Below are positions 59,601 through 61,113 of a DNA stretch of 64,000 nucleotides, in pieces. Within the stretch, counting starts at the first letter, position 1; each line of letters begins with the position of its first letter. Both the position numbers and the translations under genes were made by a program. The stretch is from Notospermus geniculatus (taxonomy: Eukaryota; Nemertea; Pilidiophora; Heteronemertea; Lineidae), in the NCBI GenBank assembly GCA_002633025.1, contig NMRB01000447.1, positions 40,814 to 104,813 on the forward strand, written 5' to 3'. The notes beneath the pieces were generated by a model, which did not search any database, had not been told where the DNA came from, and saw only the letters and a list, made by a program, of their open reading frames with translations.

Positions 59601-60759
59601 AATGTTTTTACCTCACTTAAAAGTGAGAATTGATGAGAGCGGAACATTTTGAACAGTGCTTTGAGGAGGGATACTTCACCATCCTCCATTGTTGACGACT
59701 ATCAGAACACAATATGGATGTCAGTTGTGATGCGAAACTGCTGTCCCATCACAAAGTTTGTCAGTCAAGCCCCAGTTTAAAGCAAATTCTGCTGCAATTT
59801 AGTTCGCCTACATCGAAACATGTTCAGTTTCTTTGGAAGCAACCACTTTTGACATTGTTTTTTACACTCATTCAACTGCTCGGATTGAATTCCATGGCCT
59901 GATTGAACAGCAACTTGACCGGTGTTGTTGAGAGATCTTGATCTGAACCAAGCATTGATCGCTTGACGATTGCAAAGATGAAAACTACTGAACACTACTG
60001 AATAATTGCTTTTAAAATTAAAAGATGAAATATTCATGCACAGATCTGTGTTGAATCAAGCACTTCCATACAATATTTACTGGCTGTTCAATTTTCTTGA
60101 TTTCACATTTCTCATTCAATAGGATATAGAATGACCTCTGGACAAGCGGTTACCAGACAAAAGTAATGGTTGAATTTGCAATTTCTGCATCAATGTCTTC
60201 TCATAATTGTCAGCCTCCAAAGTGCACAATCAATTCCGTCTTCATACTGTAGTGTGATTGCAAGTTAGTGCCGGAATGAAAGGTGCTAATAAGATTAAAC
60301 TTACCGCATTTTCCACAACTGCTATCCCACTGTCAACTTCCTCCTCATGTTCCGCAGGTAAAGTCTTGGAATGTTCAAGTCCTGACATGGGAGGCTTGTC
60401 AGCCTCATCAAGTATTCCGGGATCACTAAAACTCCTCTCATTCTGGAAGCTCTGTTGCACTCTCTCCTGCTGGTGGCCGAATAAACTATCGAAATCCTGC
60501 TTTGAGTTAGAATGTGAATGAATGTTCGGTTGACTCTGGGCAACCTTCTGCTCCTTTTTCTCCGACGAGAGTCTTTCCTTACTGCGAGTCCGAAGCTTTC
60601 TTGTTGAACGCTTGATTGAATTCCAGAAGCGTTTCCGCTTGCTGGTGGCCACGGGTGTGAGAGGAGTTGAAGTGTTTTTGAGGGTACCATTGTTCCCCTC
60701 ATGGTCCGAAACATCCCGGATATCAACTGAACTAAGTGACCTCTTGTCTTCCTTTACAC
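2562..60759 (-). CDS. Mctp: MCTP gene, multi-exon coding span (gene-level entry)
   Basis: Exons spread over 58 kb of the minus strand encode, in order, a low-complexity N-terminus, three C2 domains, two hydrophobic segments flanking an acidic/lysine linker, and the conserved segment after the second membrane helix. This order is diagnostic of MCTP proteins, which are ER-membrane proteins with cytosolic C2 domains that bind calcium and lipids; in flies Mctp acts in presynaptic homeostasis. Every listed exon has AG before it and GT after it, and phases match across all joins. The common part from 40131 down to 2562 is 679 codons without the optional 21-nt exon. The final exon, expected to encode the polar C-terminal tail, was not found below 2562, and the exon upstream of 60759 was not found. 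Three N-terminal exons imply alternative promoters. Family assignment is certain from the domain order; the exact invertebrate orthologue name is not. Confidence 0.95.
2794..2903 (-). CDS. Mctp: MCTP exon: second transmembrane segment
   Basis: 110 nt, acceptor ATTTCAG, donor GTAAGTGA. It encodes [20 protein letters not shown] then [25 protein letters not shown] opens the second hydrophobic hairpin of MCTP and Y-x-V-P-x-R-Y-x-L closes it. Confidence 0.98.
2990..3060 (+). mobile_element. tRNA-derived SINE head
   Basis: The sequence carries A-box-like CAGTGGTTGAGCG and B-box-like GGTTCAATTCC at tRNA spacing. It lies in the intron between two MCTP exons. The cloverleaf acceptor stem does not close, so this is a SINE head, not a tRNA gene. 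Confidence 0.6.
3207..3313 (-). CDS. Mctp: MCTP exon: amphipathic linker before second membrane segment
   Basis: 107 nt, acceptor TCACAG, donor GTAAGATC. It encodes [20 protein letters not shown] then [20 protein letters not shown]-x-x-K-L, V-Q-x-x-x-x-x-V-Q and S-x-G-E-R-I-K are strongly conserved in MCTP. The last two bases (AA) plus the next C give Asn, restoring the I-K-N-T-F-N-W motif. Confidence 0.97.
3460..3816. mobile_element. MITE with 50-bp inverted ends, GTTCCCACTATCA type
   Basis: 357 bp; the left end GCTAGGTTCCCACTATCA matches the reverse complement of the right end over about 50 bp. A partial extra copy of the left terminus lies at 3387-3410. The interior is rich in ACGATC/GATCGT words. 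Confidence 0.85.
4578..4697. mobile_element. Foldback element, copy 1
   Basis: 120 bp, near-palindromic, ends TGGGTCATATGAATAAAGAC in both orientations. A diverged copy lies at 58133-58263 (both contain AGCAAATGCTTTT). Confidence 0.85.
4722..5569. repeat. Tandem duplication of about 320 bp
   Basis: 4722-5037 and 5234-5569 are paralogous copies separated by unrelated DNA. Copy 2 carries a GGGCCTA insertion relative to copy 1. The copies contain ACTTACC on the plus strand, which could look like a donor on the minus strand, but no supported exon. Confidence 0.9.
5657..5704 (-). CDS. Mctp: MCTP exon: acidic linker between membrane segments
   Basis: 48 nt (16 codons, phase 0 to 0) encoding [16 protein letters not shown], preceded by TCTCCAG and followed by GTGATC. 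An acidic run followed by lysines at this place is typical of MCTPs, just before the E-K-K-G motif that begins the next exon. The donor is weaker than the others. Confidence 0.85.
6021..6308. mobile_element. Family A MITE, copy 1
   Basis: Roughly 285-bp element with diverged inverted ends (canonical CAGTACGTTGCACAATTGAC) and a GC-rich interior with GACGTC words. Five copies occur in the window. Confidence 0.8.
7393..7676. mobile_element. Family A MITE, copy 2
   Basis: Right end CAGCGTACTGTA is canonical. The left end has GGCCTA inserted after ACAGTA, compared with the other copies. Confidence 0.9.
7966..8283. mobile_element. AT-rich MITE with GTATGGTGG ends
   Basis: Terminal inverted repeats of about 45 bp share GGGACATG and TTTTTTCATTCAATGCA. 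The interior is A/T-rich with repeated TTCCGC/GCGGAA-like units. Confidence 0.85.
8249..8638. repeat. Direct duplication including the MITE right end
   Basis: 8249-8370 and 8516-8638 are near-identical. The 145 bp between them contain a GAC/CGA microsatellite (about 8450-8483) and a short CTCACCACGGTGAG palindrome. Confidence 0.9.
9442..9453 (-). CDS. Mctp: Candidate 12-nt MCTP microexon (AKKK)
   Basis: Four codons, phase 0, preceded on the transcript by a long T-rich tract ending ATTCTAG and followed by GTAATT. It lies between the first membrane exon and the acidic exon, in a stretch of the protein that is naturally charged and length-variable. It keeps frame whether used or not. Strong acceptor and matching phase support it, but it is too short for sequence-based proof. 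Confidence 0.45.
9624..9866. mobile_element. Family B MITE, copy 1
   Basis: About 243 bp with ends TATAGACTGTTCTCAAATTG at left and a matching TCTATA right end. The subterminal part contains AGATCTGC and CCGCCGAAATC. Copies 2 and 3 are at 12864-13106 and 29765-30012. Confidence 0.9.
9867..11207. other. Intron stretch without recognised features
   Basis: No exon, RNA gene or clear repeat was seen here. Confidence 0.5.
11208..11463. mobile_element. Family A MITE, copy 3
   Basis: Left end ACAGTACGGAGCACAATTGA and right end TCAATTGTGCAATGTACTGT are inverted. The interior matches copies 1, 2 and 4. Confidence 0.9.
11811..12257. mobile_element. MITE with about 86-bp inverted ends
   Basis: 447 bp. 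Left TAGTCTGGTTCCCTGACCTG and its reverse complement at right extend with few mismatches over about 86 bp. It ends about 160 bp below the first-membrane exon. Confidence 0.92.
12420..12545 (-). CDS. Mctp: MCTP exon: first transmembrane segment
   Basis: 126 nt (42 codons, phase 0 to 0), acceptor TTTCAG, donor GTAAGTAT. It encodes [20 protein letters not shown] then [20 protein letters not shown] and DD. The W-N-F-E-L-Y-M-x-P motif lies inside the hydrophobic first membrane hairpin of MCTP. The end turns charged, leading into the acidic linker. Confidence 0.97.
12634..12753 (-). CDS. Mctp: MCTP exon: pre-membrane segment
   Basis: 120 nt (40 codons, phase 0 to 0), acceptor TTTTCAG, donor GTAAGTAT. 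It encodes [20 protein letters not shown] then [20 protein letters not shown]. The R-N-x-x-R-x-K, S-C-F-x-W-x-S and R-S-x-x-A-F motifs match the start of the MCTP phosphoribosyltransferase-C-like membrane domain. Confidence 0.96.
12864..13106. mobile_element. Family B MITE, copy 2
   Basis: Left AATAGATAATTCTCGAATTC and right TTGTCTATA ends. It sits in the short intron between two MCTP exons (12753 and 13278). Confidence 0.9.
13278..13352 (-). CDS. Mctp: MCTP exon: post-C2C helical linker
   Basis: 75 nt (25 codons, phase 0 to 0), acceptor GTTACAG, donor GTGAGTAA. It encodes [20 protein letters not shown] then KFKIS. The R-T-x-x-P-K-E-x-K-Y motif is conserved between C2C and the membrane region in animal MCTPs. 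Confidence 0.94.
13926..14027 (-). CDS. Mctp: MCTP exon after C2C
   Basis: 102 nt (34 codons, phase 0 to 0), acceptor TTTCAG, donor GTGAGTCT. It encodes [20 protein letters not shown] followed by [14 protein letters not shown]. This is the NGE-x-K-x-Y-x-L-K segment and the last C2C strand ([12 protein letters not shown]). Confidence 0.95.
14312..14440. mobile_element. GGCC-ended MITE with TAA target duplication
   Basis: 129 bp with inverted ends GGCCGGGTTCACATAGAGCT and TAA on both sides. The ends and target size resemble PIF/Harbinger-type elements. Confidence 0.9.
14535..14572 (-). pseudogene. Decayed duplicate of C2C exon 3' end with donor
   Basis: About 30 bases read [10 protein letters not shown] on the minus strand followed by GTAAGATC. 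This copies the end of the neighbouring C2C exon ([10 protein letters not shown]) and its donor with a few substitutions. Further short AGATCTTAC fragments follow between 14600 and 14640. No acceptor or upstream coding part remains. Confidence 0.6.
14647..14705 (+). repeat. Decayed copy of the hammerhead-like repeat
   Basis: Contains CTGAGGA, a poor stem, GAAAATTTGCAAAATTCGGA and the downstream GACAACTTTTCTTATTAT tail shared with 33541-33680 and 49500-49735. Confidence 0.65.
14715..14817 (-). CDS. Mctp: MCTP exon: second half of C2C
   Basis: 103 nt (1 + 34 codons), acceptor TTCCAG, donor GTAAGATC. It encodes [20 protein letters not shown] followed by [14 protein letters not shown]. The calcium loop [11 protein letters not shown] has Glu where C2A has Asp, as in other MCTP C2C domains. 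A decayed duplicate of its 3' end and donor lies at 14535-14572. Confidence 0.97.
14911..15177. mobile_element. Family A MITE, copy 4
   Basis: Left ACAGAACGTTGCACAATTGA and right TCAATTGTGCAACATACTGT; orientation reversed relative to copies 1-3. It lies in the intron between the two C2C exons. Confidence 0.92.
15191..15273. repeat. Small inverted repeat
   Basis: CTGTCACCTTAGG at left pairs with CCTAAGAGGTGACAG at right across about 55 bp, directly after a family A MITE. Confidence 0.55.
15444..15585 (-). CDS. Mctp: MCTP exon: first half of C2C
   Basis: 142 nt, acceptor TGCCAG, donor GTGAGTAG. It encodes [20 protein letters not shown] then [20 protein letters not shown] and WGKIFT. The [17 protein letters not shown] core is the most conserved part of MCTP C2C and carries the calcium-loop Asp residues. 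Confidence 0.97.
15947..16001 (-). CDS. Mctp: MCTP exon: linker into C2C
   Basis: 55 nt, acceptor CTTTCAG, donor GTAAGCTG. It encodes [18 protein letters not shown]; the next exon completes the following codon as Val. The N-F-K-D-V-G-x-L-Q-V-K motif opens the C2C domain in MCTP proteins. Confidence 0.95.
16318..16504 (-). CDS. Mctp: MCTP exon: end of C2B and C2B-C2C linker
   Basis: 187 nt (1 + 62 codons), acceptor TTGAAG, donor GTAAGTGG. It encodes [20 protein letters not shown], then [16 protein letters not shown] and [12 protein letters not shown]. The L-x-L-L-x-T-I-S-G-T and ISDL pattern and the [10 protein letters not shown] linker are characteristic MCTP sequence between C2B and C2C. 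Confidence 0.94.
16560..16838. mobile_element. MITE with TTAAAGCCCCACTGTATTGA ends
   Basis: 279 bp with near-perfect 20-bp inverted ends. It starts about 55 bp upstream (transcript sense) of the 16.5-kb exon. Its ends resemble those of 844-1046. Confidence 0.92.
16839..17810. other. Intron stretch without recognised features
   Basis: No exon or clear repeat. Minus-strand open frames here show no family resemblance. Confidence 0.5.
17811..17906. mobile_element. Mariner-like MITE
   Basis: 96 bp with inverted ends CTACAGGGTTGCCCAGAAAA / CTACACAGGGTGGCCCATAA. The ACAGGGTGGCCCA type of end is seen in Tc1/mariner-related elements. Confidence 0.75.
17929..18000. repeat. Short inverted repeat ATTCGCCCCCTAA
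   Basis: 72 bp, palindromic ends ATTCGCCCCCTAA; a further GGGGCGAAGTGGG follows at once. Confidence 0.6.
18100..18318 (-). mobile_element. tRNA-derived SINE
   Basis: On the minus strand the head carries A-box-like TGGTCGAGTGGTCTAACACG and B-box GGTTCGATCCC, followed by a tail running to about 18100. It lies about 75 bp from the C2B exon on the downstream side. Confidence 0.7.
18396..18526 (-). CDS. Mctp: MCTP exon: second half of C2B
   Basis: 131 nt, acceptor TTTCCAG, donor GTAAGACT. It encodes [20 protein letters not shown] then [20 protein letters not shown] and FMGR. The [13 protein letters not shown] segment and the [10 protein letters not shown] loop are standard C2B landmarks. Phase 2 at the end is completed by the first G of the 16.5-kb exon to give Arg. 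Confidence 0.96.
18626..18809. mobile_element. MITE with perfect 30-bp inverted ends
   Basis: 184 bp. The ends starting CATAAGGGACACACTCCGCG are identical over 30 bp, suggesting a young insertion. It lies about 100 bp upstream (transcript sense) of the C2B exon. Confidence 0.93.
18950..19225. repeat. CGTTTG-rich segment
   Basis: Over ten CGTTTG/CAAACG words occur in 275 bp in both orientations, clearly above chance. Possibly the core of an old inverted-repeat element. Confidence 0.7.
19870..20050. mobile_element. Foldback element rich in GAAC/GTTC words
   Basis: AAATGAACCATATGAACTTT at left is inverted at the right end. TGAACTT/AAGTTCA words recur through the interior. Confidence 0.75.
21060..21111 (-). 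pseudogene. Partial duplicate of the C2B exon (3' 52 nt)
   Basis: These bases repeat the last 52 nt of the C2B exon and its GTTAGTGC donor without change. The copy is cut at 21111, directly before a single N at 21112, where a second copy of the whole 422-bp block starts. With no acceptor and an interrupted frame it is not a usable exon. It may be the end of an alternative haplotype inserted by the assembly. Confidence 0.85.
21186..21605. mobile_element. Family C GGCC-ended element, copy 1
   Basis: 420 bp with inverted ends GGCCACACTTTTTATATTTA, flanked by TTA on both sides. The first duplicate at about 20760 has a single TTA at the same site, the empty form. No open frame of note inside. TWA target and GGCC end suggest a PIF/Harbinger-type non-autonomous element. 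Confidence 0.95.
21905..22081 (-). CDS. Mctp: MCTP exon: linker and first half of C2B
   Basis: 177 nt (59 codons, phase 0 to 0), acceptor TTTGCAG, donor GTTAGTGC. It encodes [20 protein letters not shown] then [20 protein letters not shown] and [19 protein letters not shown]. The [11 protein letters not shown] start of C2B is very close to fly Mctp. Calcium-loop Asp residues ([10 protein letters not shown]) are present. The 3' 52 nt are duplicated in a tandem copy at 21060-21111. A 45-bp minisatellite begins about 45 nt before the acceptor on the transcript. Confidence 0.97.
22127..22492. repeat. Minisatellite, about 45-bp unit, 8 copies
   Basis: Repeats of CTACAAACCTGACAGATTAC plus ACCTGAAAATGCAGATGTAC, with small length changes. 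It begins about 45 nt from the C2B acceptor. Confidence 0.97.
22673..22950. mobile_element. Family E MITE with GTAAGT-rich interior
   Basis: 278 bp with inverted ends CAGTACAGGTCACAATTGAC flanked by TA. The interior is made of alternating GTTACGCGA and CGTAAGTTAC words. Ends resemble those of family A. Confidence 0.95.
23639..24241 (-). CDS. Mctp: MCTP internal alternative first exon (isoform without C2A)
   Basis: An ATG at 24241 opens 201 codons ending at a GTAAGTTT donor in phase 0. An in-frame TAA lies one codon before the ATG (TAA ATA ATG). The peptide begins [20 protein letters not shown] and continues Ser/Asp-rich ([33 protein letters not shown]), ending [10 protein letters not shown]; it looks disordered. 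It lies between the C2A exons and the C2B exon and its phase matches the C2B exon at 22081. The simplest reading is a second promoter giving a protein with a unique N-terminus, C2B, C2C and the membrane region. It could instead be an unrelated nested gene. The flanking MITE-like sequence below 23638 is intronic. Confidence 0.7.
24242..25865. other. Region upstream of the internal first exon
   Basis: Would hold the promoter of the internal alternative first exon. No clear TATA box or GC-rich block was seen. A short TTCATG microsatellite lies at about 24760-24790. Minus-strand frames at 24.9-25.4 kb were not recognised. Confidence 0.45.
25866..26163. mobile_element. Family F element, copy 1
   Basis: About 298 bp with ends GTCGCTGCGAGCG and CGCTCGCAGTGCCGAC inverted. 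It matches 59184-59493, including TCTTTTTTCTAACGTTATTT. Confidence 0.88.
26938..27635. repeat. Minisatellite, about 28-30-bp unit, about 25 copies
   Basis: Units of GTGACAGACAGATGAATAGT plus GGCATTGT with many small changes over 700 bp. Long minus-strand open frames here are products of the repeat. Confidence 0.97.
27640..29071. other. Intron stretch without recognised features
   Basis: Nothing identifiable as gene or repeat was seen. Confidence 0.5.
29072..29443. mobile_element. Family G MITE, copy 1
   Basis: Ends GGTTACAC with nearby CACACCTATGAATTGCCGGG; interior of CCCGTG/CACGGG words. A related element at 37566-37757 shares TTACACTACATAAAA and CACCTATGAAT. Confidence 0.8.
29765..30012. 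mobile_element. Family B MITE, copy 3
   Basis: Ends TATAGATGATTCTCGAATTC and TTGTCTATA; interior as copies 1 and 2. Confidence 0.92.
31131..31566. mobile_element. Element with AGGCGTGGATCCAGG ends
   Basis: Inverted ends AGGCGTGGATCCAGGATTTT and its partner ending GGATCCGTGCCT. The right side is C-rich (ACCCCCCTC). A fragment of the same end occurs at about 23425-23450. Confidence 0.65.
32125..32480 (+). mobile_element. tRNA-derived SINE with CR1/L2-like tail
   Basis: The head has A-box-like TGGTGTAGTGGTTAGCGAGA and B-box GGTTCGATTCC. The body contains CCTTGAGCATGTCACTTTGC and the tail AAAGCGCATTGAGCA then AATGCACTATATAAGAACGG, the type of 3' end shared by LINE-dependent SINEs. The acceptor stem does not pair, so it is not a functional tRNA. 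Confidence 0.85.
32481..33540. other. Intron stretch without recognised features
   Basis: No supported gene or repeat. Confidence 0.5.
33541..33680 (+). repeat. Dispersed repeat with hammerhead-like core
   Basis: CTGAAGA at 33564, a GACCCC/GGGGTC hairpin and GAAA at 33590 are followed by ATTTGC and a tail containing CATTTTGTGTGTCAATTTTT and TGTGCTTT. The same order is seen at 49500-49735, and partly at 14647, 47770 and 62640. Confidence 0.75.
33899..33919 (-). CDS. Mctp: Candidate 21-nt MCTP microexon (LLTKSGK)
   Basis: Seven codons in phase 0 flanked by AG (GTTACAG) and a strong GTAAGTCC donor, lying in the intron between the C2A-end exon and C2B. Vertebrate MCTP proteins carry extra basic residues at this linker position whereas the fly protein is shorter, so an optional insert is plausible. 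The polypyrimidine tract is weak, and a 21-nt match with GT and AG can arise by chance. Only the phase, the position and the donor support it. Confidence 0.35.
34310..34900. mobile_element. Large foldback element with CCACCGTC arms
   Basis: Arms of about 250 bp (34350-34595 and 34620-34850) are inverted copies. Outer ends GCATCCTGAGAATC also match. The arms contain CCACCGTC/GACGGTGG satellites and a CATTATTTTTTGAGAGAAAG-like stretch. Confidence 0.92.
34901..36756. other. Intron stretch without recognised features
   Basis: No exon or clear repeat; short plus-strand frames have no recognisable family. Confidence 0.45.
36757..37331. mobile_element. MITE with CAGCACACTGGCC ends, carrying a nested element
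   Basis: 575 bp; ends CAGCACACTGGCCGCCATCT and CAGCACACTGGCCACCAAAT (right end reverse-complemented). The element at 36891-37067 is inserted within it. Its right edge is about 60 bp from an MCTP donor. Confidence 0.88.
36891..37067. mobile_element. Nested MITE
   Basis: 177 bp with inverted ends CATGTTCAGGGATCAAAGTT / CATCAGGGTTCAAAGTTCAT and GGTCGCA/CGCACA interior words. Confidence 0.82.
37389..37500 (-). CDS. Mctp: MCTP exon: end of C2A and C2A-C2B linker
   Basis: 112 nt (1 + 37 codons), acceptor ATTCCAG, donor GTAAGACA. It encodes [20 protein letters not shown] then [17 protein letters not shown], matching the last C2A strands (the L-x-L-x-D-P and G-x-L-x-x-x-x-x-L-x-P pattern of MCTP) and the start of the linker. 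It ends in phase 0 and can join either the 21-nt exon at 33.9 kb or directly the C2B exon at 22.08 kb. Confidence 0.93.
37566..37757. mobile_element. Family G MITE, copy 2
   Basis: Begins GTTTACACTACATAAAAGTC and ends CAGGTGTAACCACAC; interior repeats AGCCCGGGCTTTT. It starts 65 bp upstream (transcript sense) of the 37.5-kb exon. Confidence 0.85.
37920..38122. repeat. Dispersed repeat L, copy 1
   Basis: About 200 bp matching 41450-41672 (both contain GTGATTTTCAACCTGATTT and ACCAATGGCAAAGATGTGAT). Confidence 0.88.
38123..38676. mobile_element. MITE with perfect 32-bp inverted ends
   Basis: 554 bp; the ends starting ACGGACCTGTATACTGACGG are identical over 32 bp. It abuts repeat L. Confidence 0.93.
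38927..39148. mobile_element. GGCC-ended MITE with TAA target duplication
   Basis: 222 bp with ends GGCCCCGATTACATAGAG and long imperfect pairing including ATACGCTATTCGGTAT. TAA lies on both sides. Ends resemble 14312-14440 (GGCC and ACATAGAG shared). Confidence 0.93.
39178..39308. mobile_element. Truncated copy of the CTGTAAAGC MITE
   Basis: Matches the right half of 55097-55319 (GGTCCGTGAAA, CTCGCGAAAATATCCTGC) and ends TTTACAGTA. The left half is missing. It ends about 75 bp below the C2A exon. Confidence 0.88.
39382..39604 (-). CDS. Mctp: MCTP exon: body of C2A
   Basis: 223 nt with acceptor TTTCAG and donor GTAAGTTA. It encodes the C2A core: [19 protein letters not shown], the [11 protein letters not shown] segment and [14 protein letters not shown]. 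The Asp residues of the calcium-binding loops ([13 protein letters not shown]) are all present, so C2A looks competent for calcium binding. It ends AAT GT, completed by the first G of the next exon to give Val. Confidence 0.97.
40023..40131 (-). CDS. Mctp: MCTP exon: start of C2A
   Basis: 109 nt, from phase 0 to phase 1, acceptor TTTCCAG and donor GTAAGAAT. It encodes [20 protein letters not shown] followed by [17 protein letters not shown]. The [18 protein letters not shown] part is the first two strands of C2A including the first calcium-loop Asp. This is the first exon common to both N-terminal variants at 41.9 and 60.5 kb. Confidence 0.93.
41450..41672. repeat. Dispersed repeat L, copy 2
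   Basis: Matches 37920-38122; carries a GGCTA insertion after GGTA at about 41612 relative to copy 1. Confidence 0.88.
41700..41809. mobile_element. Family A MITE, truncated copy 5
   Basis: Only the right half remains, from GGACGTCAC to GTGCAACGTACTGT. It lies 35 bp from the donor of the alternative first exon. Confidence 0.85.
41844..41972 (-). CDS. Mctp: MCTP alternative first exon (short N-terminus before C2A)
   Basis: An ATG at 41972 opens 43 codons ([20 protein letters not shown], then an acidic tail ending FISDCE) and ends at a GTAATT donor in phase 0, exactly the phase needed to join the C2A exon at 40131. An in-frame TAA lies two codons upstream of the ATG, so this is a true start if transcribed. 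It would replace the 151-plus-residue N-terminus encoded at 60 kb with a short Ser/acidic one. A truncated MITE sits just downstream in the intron (41700-41809). Confidence 0.65.
42097..42582. mobile_element. MITE with 33-bp inverted ends
   Basis: 486 bp; ends beginning TATACTCTAACCTCTTAGAT differ at one base over 33 bp. It lies about 125 bp upstream of the alternative first exon's ATG, where its promoter would be. Confidence 0.93.
43274..44086. mobile_element. Large foldback element, about 400-bp arms
   Basis: Left and right arms are inverted copies with a centre at about 43680 and scattered substitutions. Outer ends read GGAGTTCAAATATTGTTTGA. The right arm ends exactly at the N gap. Arms contain near-identical 61-codon frames, which are not recognisable proteins. 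Confidence 0.93.
44087..44141. other. Assembly gap, 55 N
   Basis: Unsequenced bases between the foldback right arm and the right terminus of a family C element. Confidence 1.
44142..44151. mobile_element. Family C element, right terminus at gap edge
   Basis: AAGTGTGGCC followed by TAA is the end of the family C element; the body would lie within the gap. Confidence 0.7.
45044..45317. repeat. Tandem duplication of about 135 bp
   Basis: Two copies beginning AAATGTATATATTATTATAT. Each ends in the first 20-odd bases of the 45297-45821 element, so the duplication occurred after that insertion. Confidence 0.93.
45297..45821. mobile_element. Non-autonomous element with CAGTGGAA ends and TA target
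   Basis: 525 bp with inverted ends CAGTGGAA(T/C)C and subterminal CGACCAC/GTGGTCG words; TA on both sides. The ends and target suggest the Tc1/mariner superfamily, pogo-like. No open frame. Confidence 0.8.
45900..47540. other. Intron stretch without recognised features
   Basis: No exon or repeat family recognised apart from TAGGCCTA at 45900 and 46501. Confidence 0.5.
47541..47960. repeat. Minisatellite, about 46-bp unit, 7 copies, interrupted
   Basis: Units of GTGCTTCTTGACACACCAGC plus AATTGTGAACTGATTTAGTA. A fragment of the hammerhead-like repeat (AATTCGGAGACGACTTATG, CATTTTGTGTGTCG) is inserted at about 47765-47850. Confidence 0.95.
47961..49499. other. Intron stretch without recognised features
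   Basis: No supported gene or repeat seen. Confidence 0.5.
49500..49735. repeat. Head-to-head pair of hammerhead-like repeats
   Basis: A minus-strand copy (core 49575-49602) and a plus-strand copy (core 49660-49688) form a large inverted repeat. Both have CTGAGGA, a GACCCC-type hairpin and GAAAATTTGCAAAATTCAGA, then the GACGACTTTTCTTATTTTA tail. Confidence 0.85.
50454..50889. mobile_element. MITE with TAGCTGCGCTTCCATTACAG ends
   Basis: 436 bp, perfect 20-bp inverted ends and many CGGACTTATT-like words in both orientations. Confidence 0.9.
51635..52053. mobile_element. Family C GGCC-ended element, copy 2
   Basis: 419 bp, very similar to 21186-21605, with GGCCACACTTTTTATATTCA at left and the inverted match at right, flanked by TTA. 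Confidence 0.95.
53166..53648. mobile_element. Family R element, copy 1
   Basis: 483 bp; ends AAGCCTGGCTTAGGTCGACA and AAAGGCTGGCTCAGGTTGAC (right end reversed). The interior holds GTCGAC, AGCAACT and GTTGCC words in both orientations. A partial relative is at 60845-61113. Confidence 0.88.
53650..55096. other. Intron stretch without recognised features
   Basis: No gene or repeat family recognised. Confidence 0.45.
55097..55319. mobile_element. MITE with CTGTAAAGCAGG ends and TA target
   Basis: Ends CTGTAAAGCAGGAAAATTTC and its inverted partner, flanked by TA; GCGAA-rich interior. The full-length relative of 39178-39308. Confidence 0.92.
55707..56118. mobile_element. MITE with CTATAG and GCTTTTCCATGAGG ends
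   Basis: About 412 bp; the inverted ends share GCTTTTCCATGAGG and GTGTGC. The interior is GC-rich, which yields spurious long frames. Confidence 0.8.
56119..58132. other. Intron stretch without recognised features
   Basis: No gene or repeat recognised. Confidence 0.5.
58133..58263. mobile_element. Foldback element, copy 2
   Basis: 131 bp; ends AATGGCTG(G)TATTC inverted, AGCAAATGC in both arms. Related to 4578-4697. Confidence 0.82.
58960..59110. mobile_element. Near-perfect palindrome, about 65-bp arms
   Basis: Arms beginning AAGCGGGTGGTCCACTGTTG pair almost fully around a short loop at about 59040. Confidence 0.93.
59184..59493. mobile_element. Family F element, copy 2
   Basis: Ends GTGGCGCTGCGAGCGATGTG and the inverted CGCTCGCAGCGCC. 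About 310 bp, similar to 25866-26163. Confidence 0.9.
59582..59619. repeat. Perfect hairpin AGTGAGGTAAAAGCATTT
   Basis: An AGTGAGGTAAAA.CATTT arm and its inverse meet with almost no loop. Confidence 0.85.
60305..60759 (-). CDS. Mctp: MCTP N-terminal disordered exon, long isoform
   Basis: This is 455 nt (2 + 151 codons) between an acceptor ending TTGCAG and donor GTAAGTTT. It encodes a Ser/Lys/Arg-rich, apparently disordered stretch with a basic patch ([20 protein letters not shown]), a middle part with [13 protein letters not shown], and an acidic end ([16 protein letters not shown]). It ends in phase 0, matching the C2A exon at 40131. The exon begins in phase 1, so at least one further coding exon lies upstream. 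Vertebrate MCTP1/2 also have long variable basic and Ser-rich N-termini before C2A, so placement fits but sequence similarity is weak. Reading on through the acceptor gives a hydrophobic stretch with no ATG, which I take as intron. Confidence 0.75.
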
Positions 60760-60844
60760 CTGCAATGATAGAGGAGTTCAAAAGAATTAATACAAAAAGA
60801 ATCTGTGAAAATTTGCTGCAACAACTCAACCATTGCCTGGCCTT

Positions 60845-61113
60845 AAGGTGACCACTCGCAGCAACTAGCTTTCCGGTGATGAAAGCAACTCGGAGTGACT
60901 AATCAGTTGCCGATTTTGTCGACCTGAGCGGACTTGCATCTCTGGGCAACTCCCGGATGCATCATGAGCATGCTGTTCAAAGTACACGTATAACTGCCAG
61001 TTGCTCCGAGTTCCTCTCAATCGCTGAAATGTCGACCTGCGCGTGGTGGTTTTTTGATCTGCGACGGATCCGTCGAGTTGCTTCAAGATGCAATGTCGAC
61101 CAGTGGGCACCTT
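60845..61113. mobile_element. Family R element, copy 2 with different ends
   Basis: Ends AAGGTG / CACCTT. The inner sequence matches 53166-53648 (AGCAACTAGCTTTCCGG, GTCGACCTGCGCG), but is shorter. It sits 85 bp from the N-terminal exon acceptor. Confidence 0.82.

Noticed and set aside
60760-60829. Signal-peptide-like extension of the N-terminal exon
   Set aside because: The frame upstream of the acceptor has no ATG and MCTP proteins have no signal peptide; it is read as intron.
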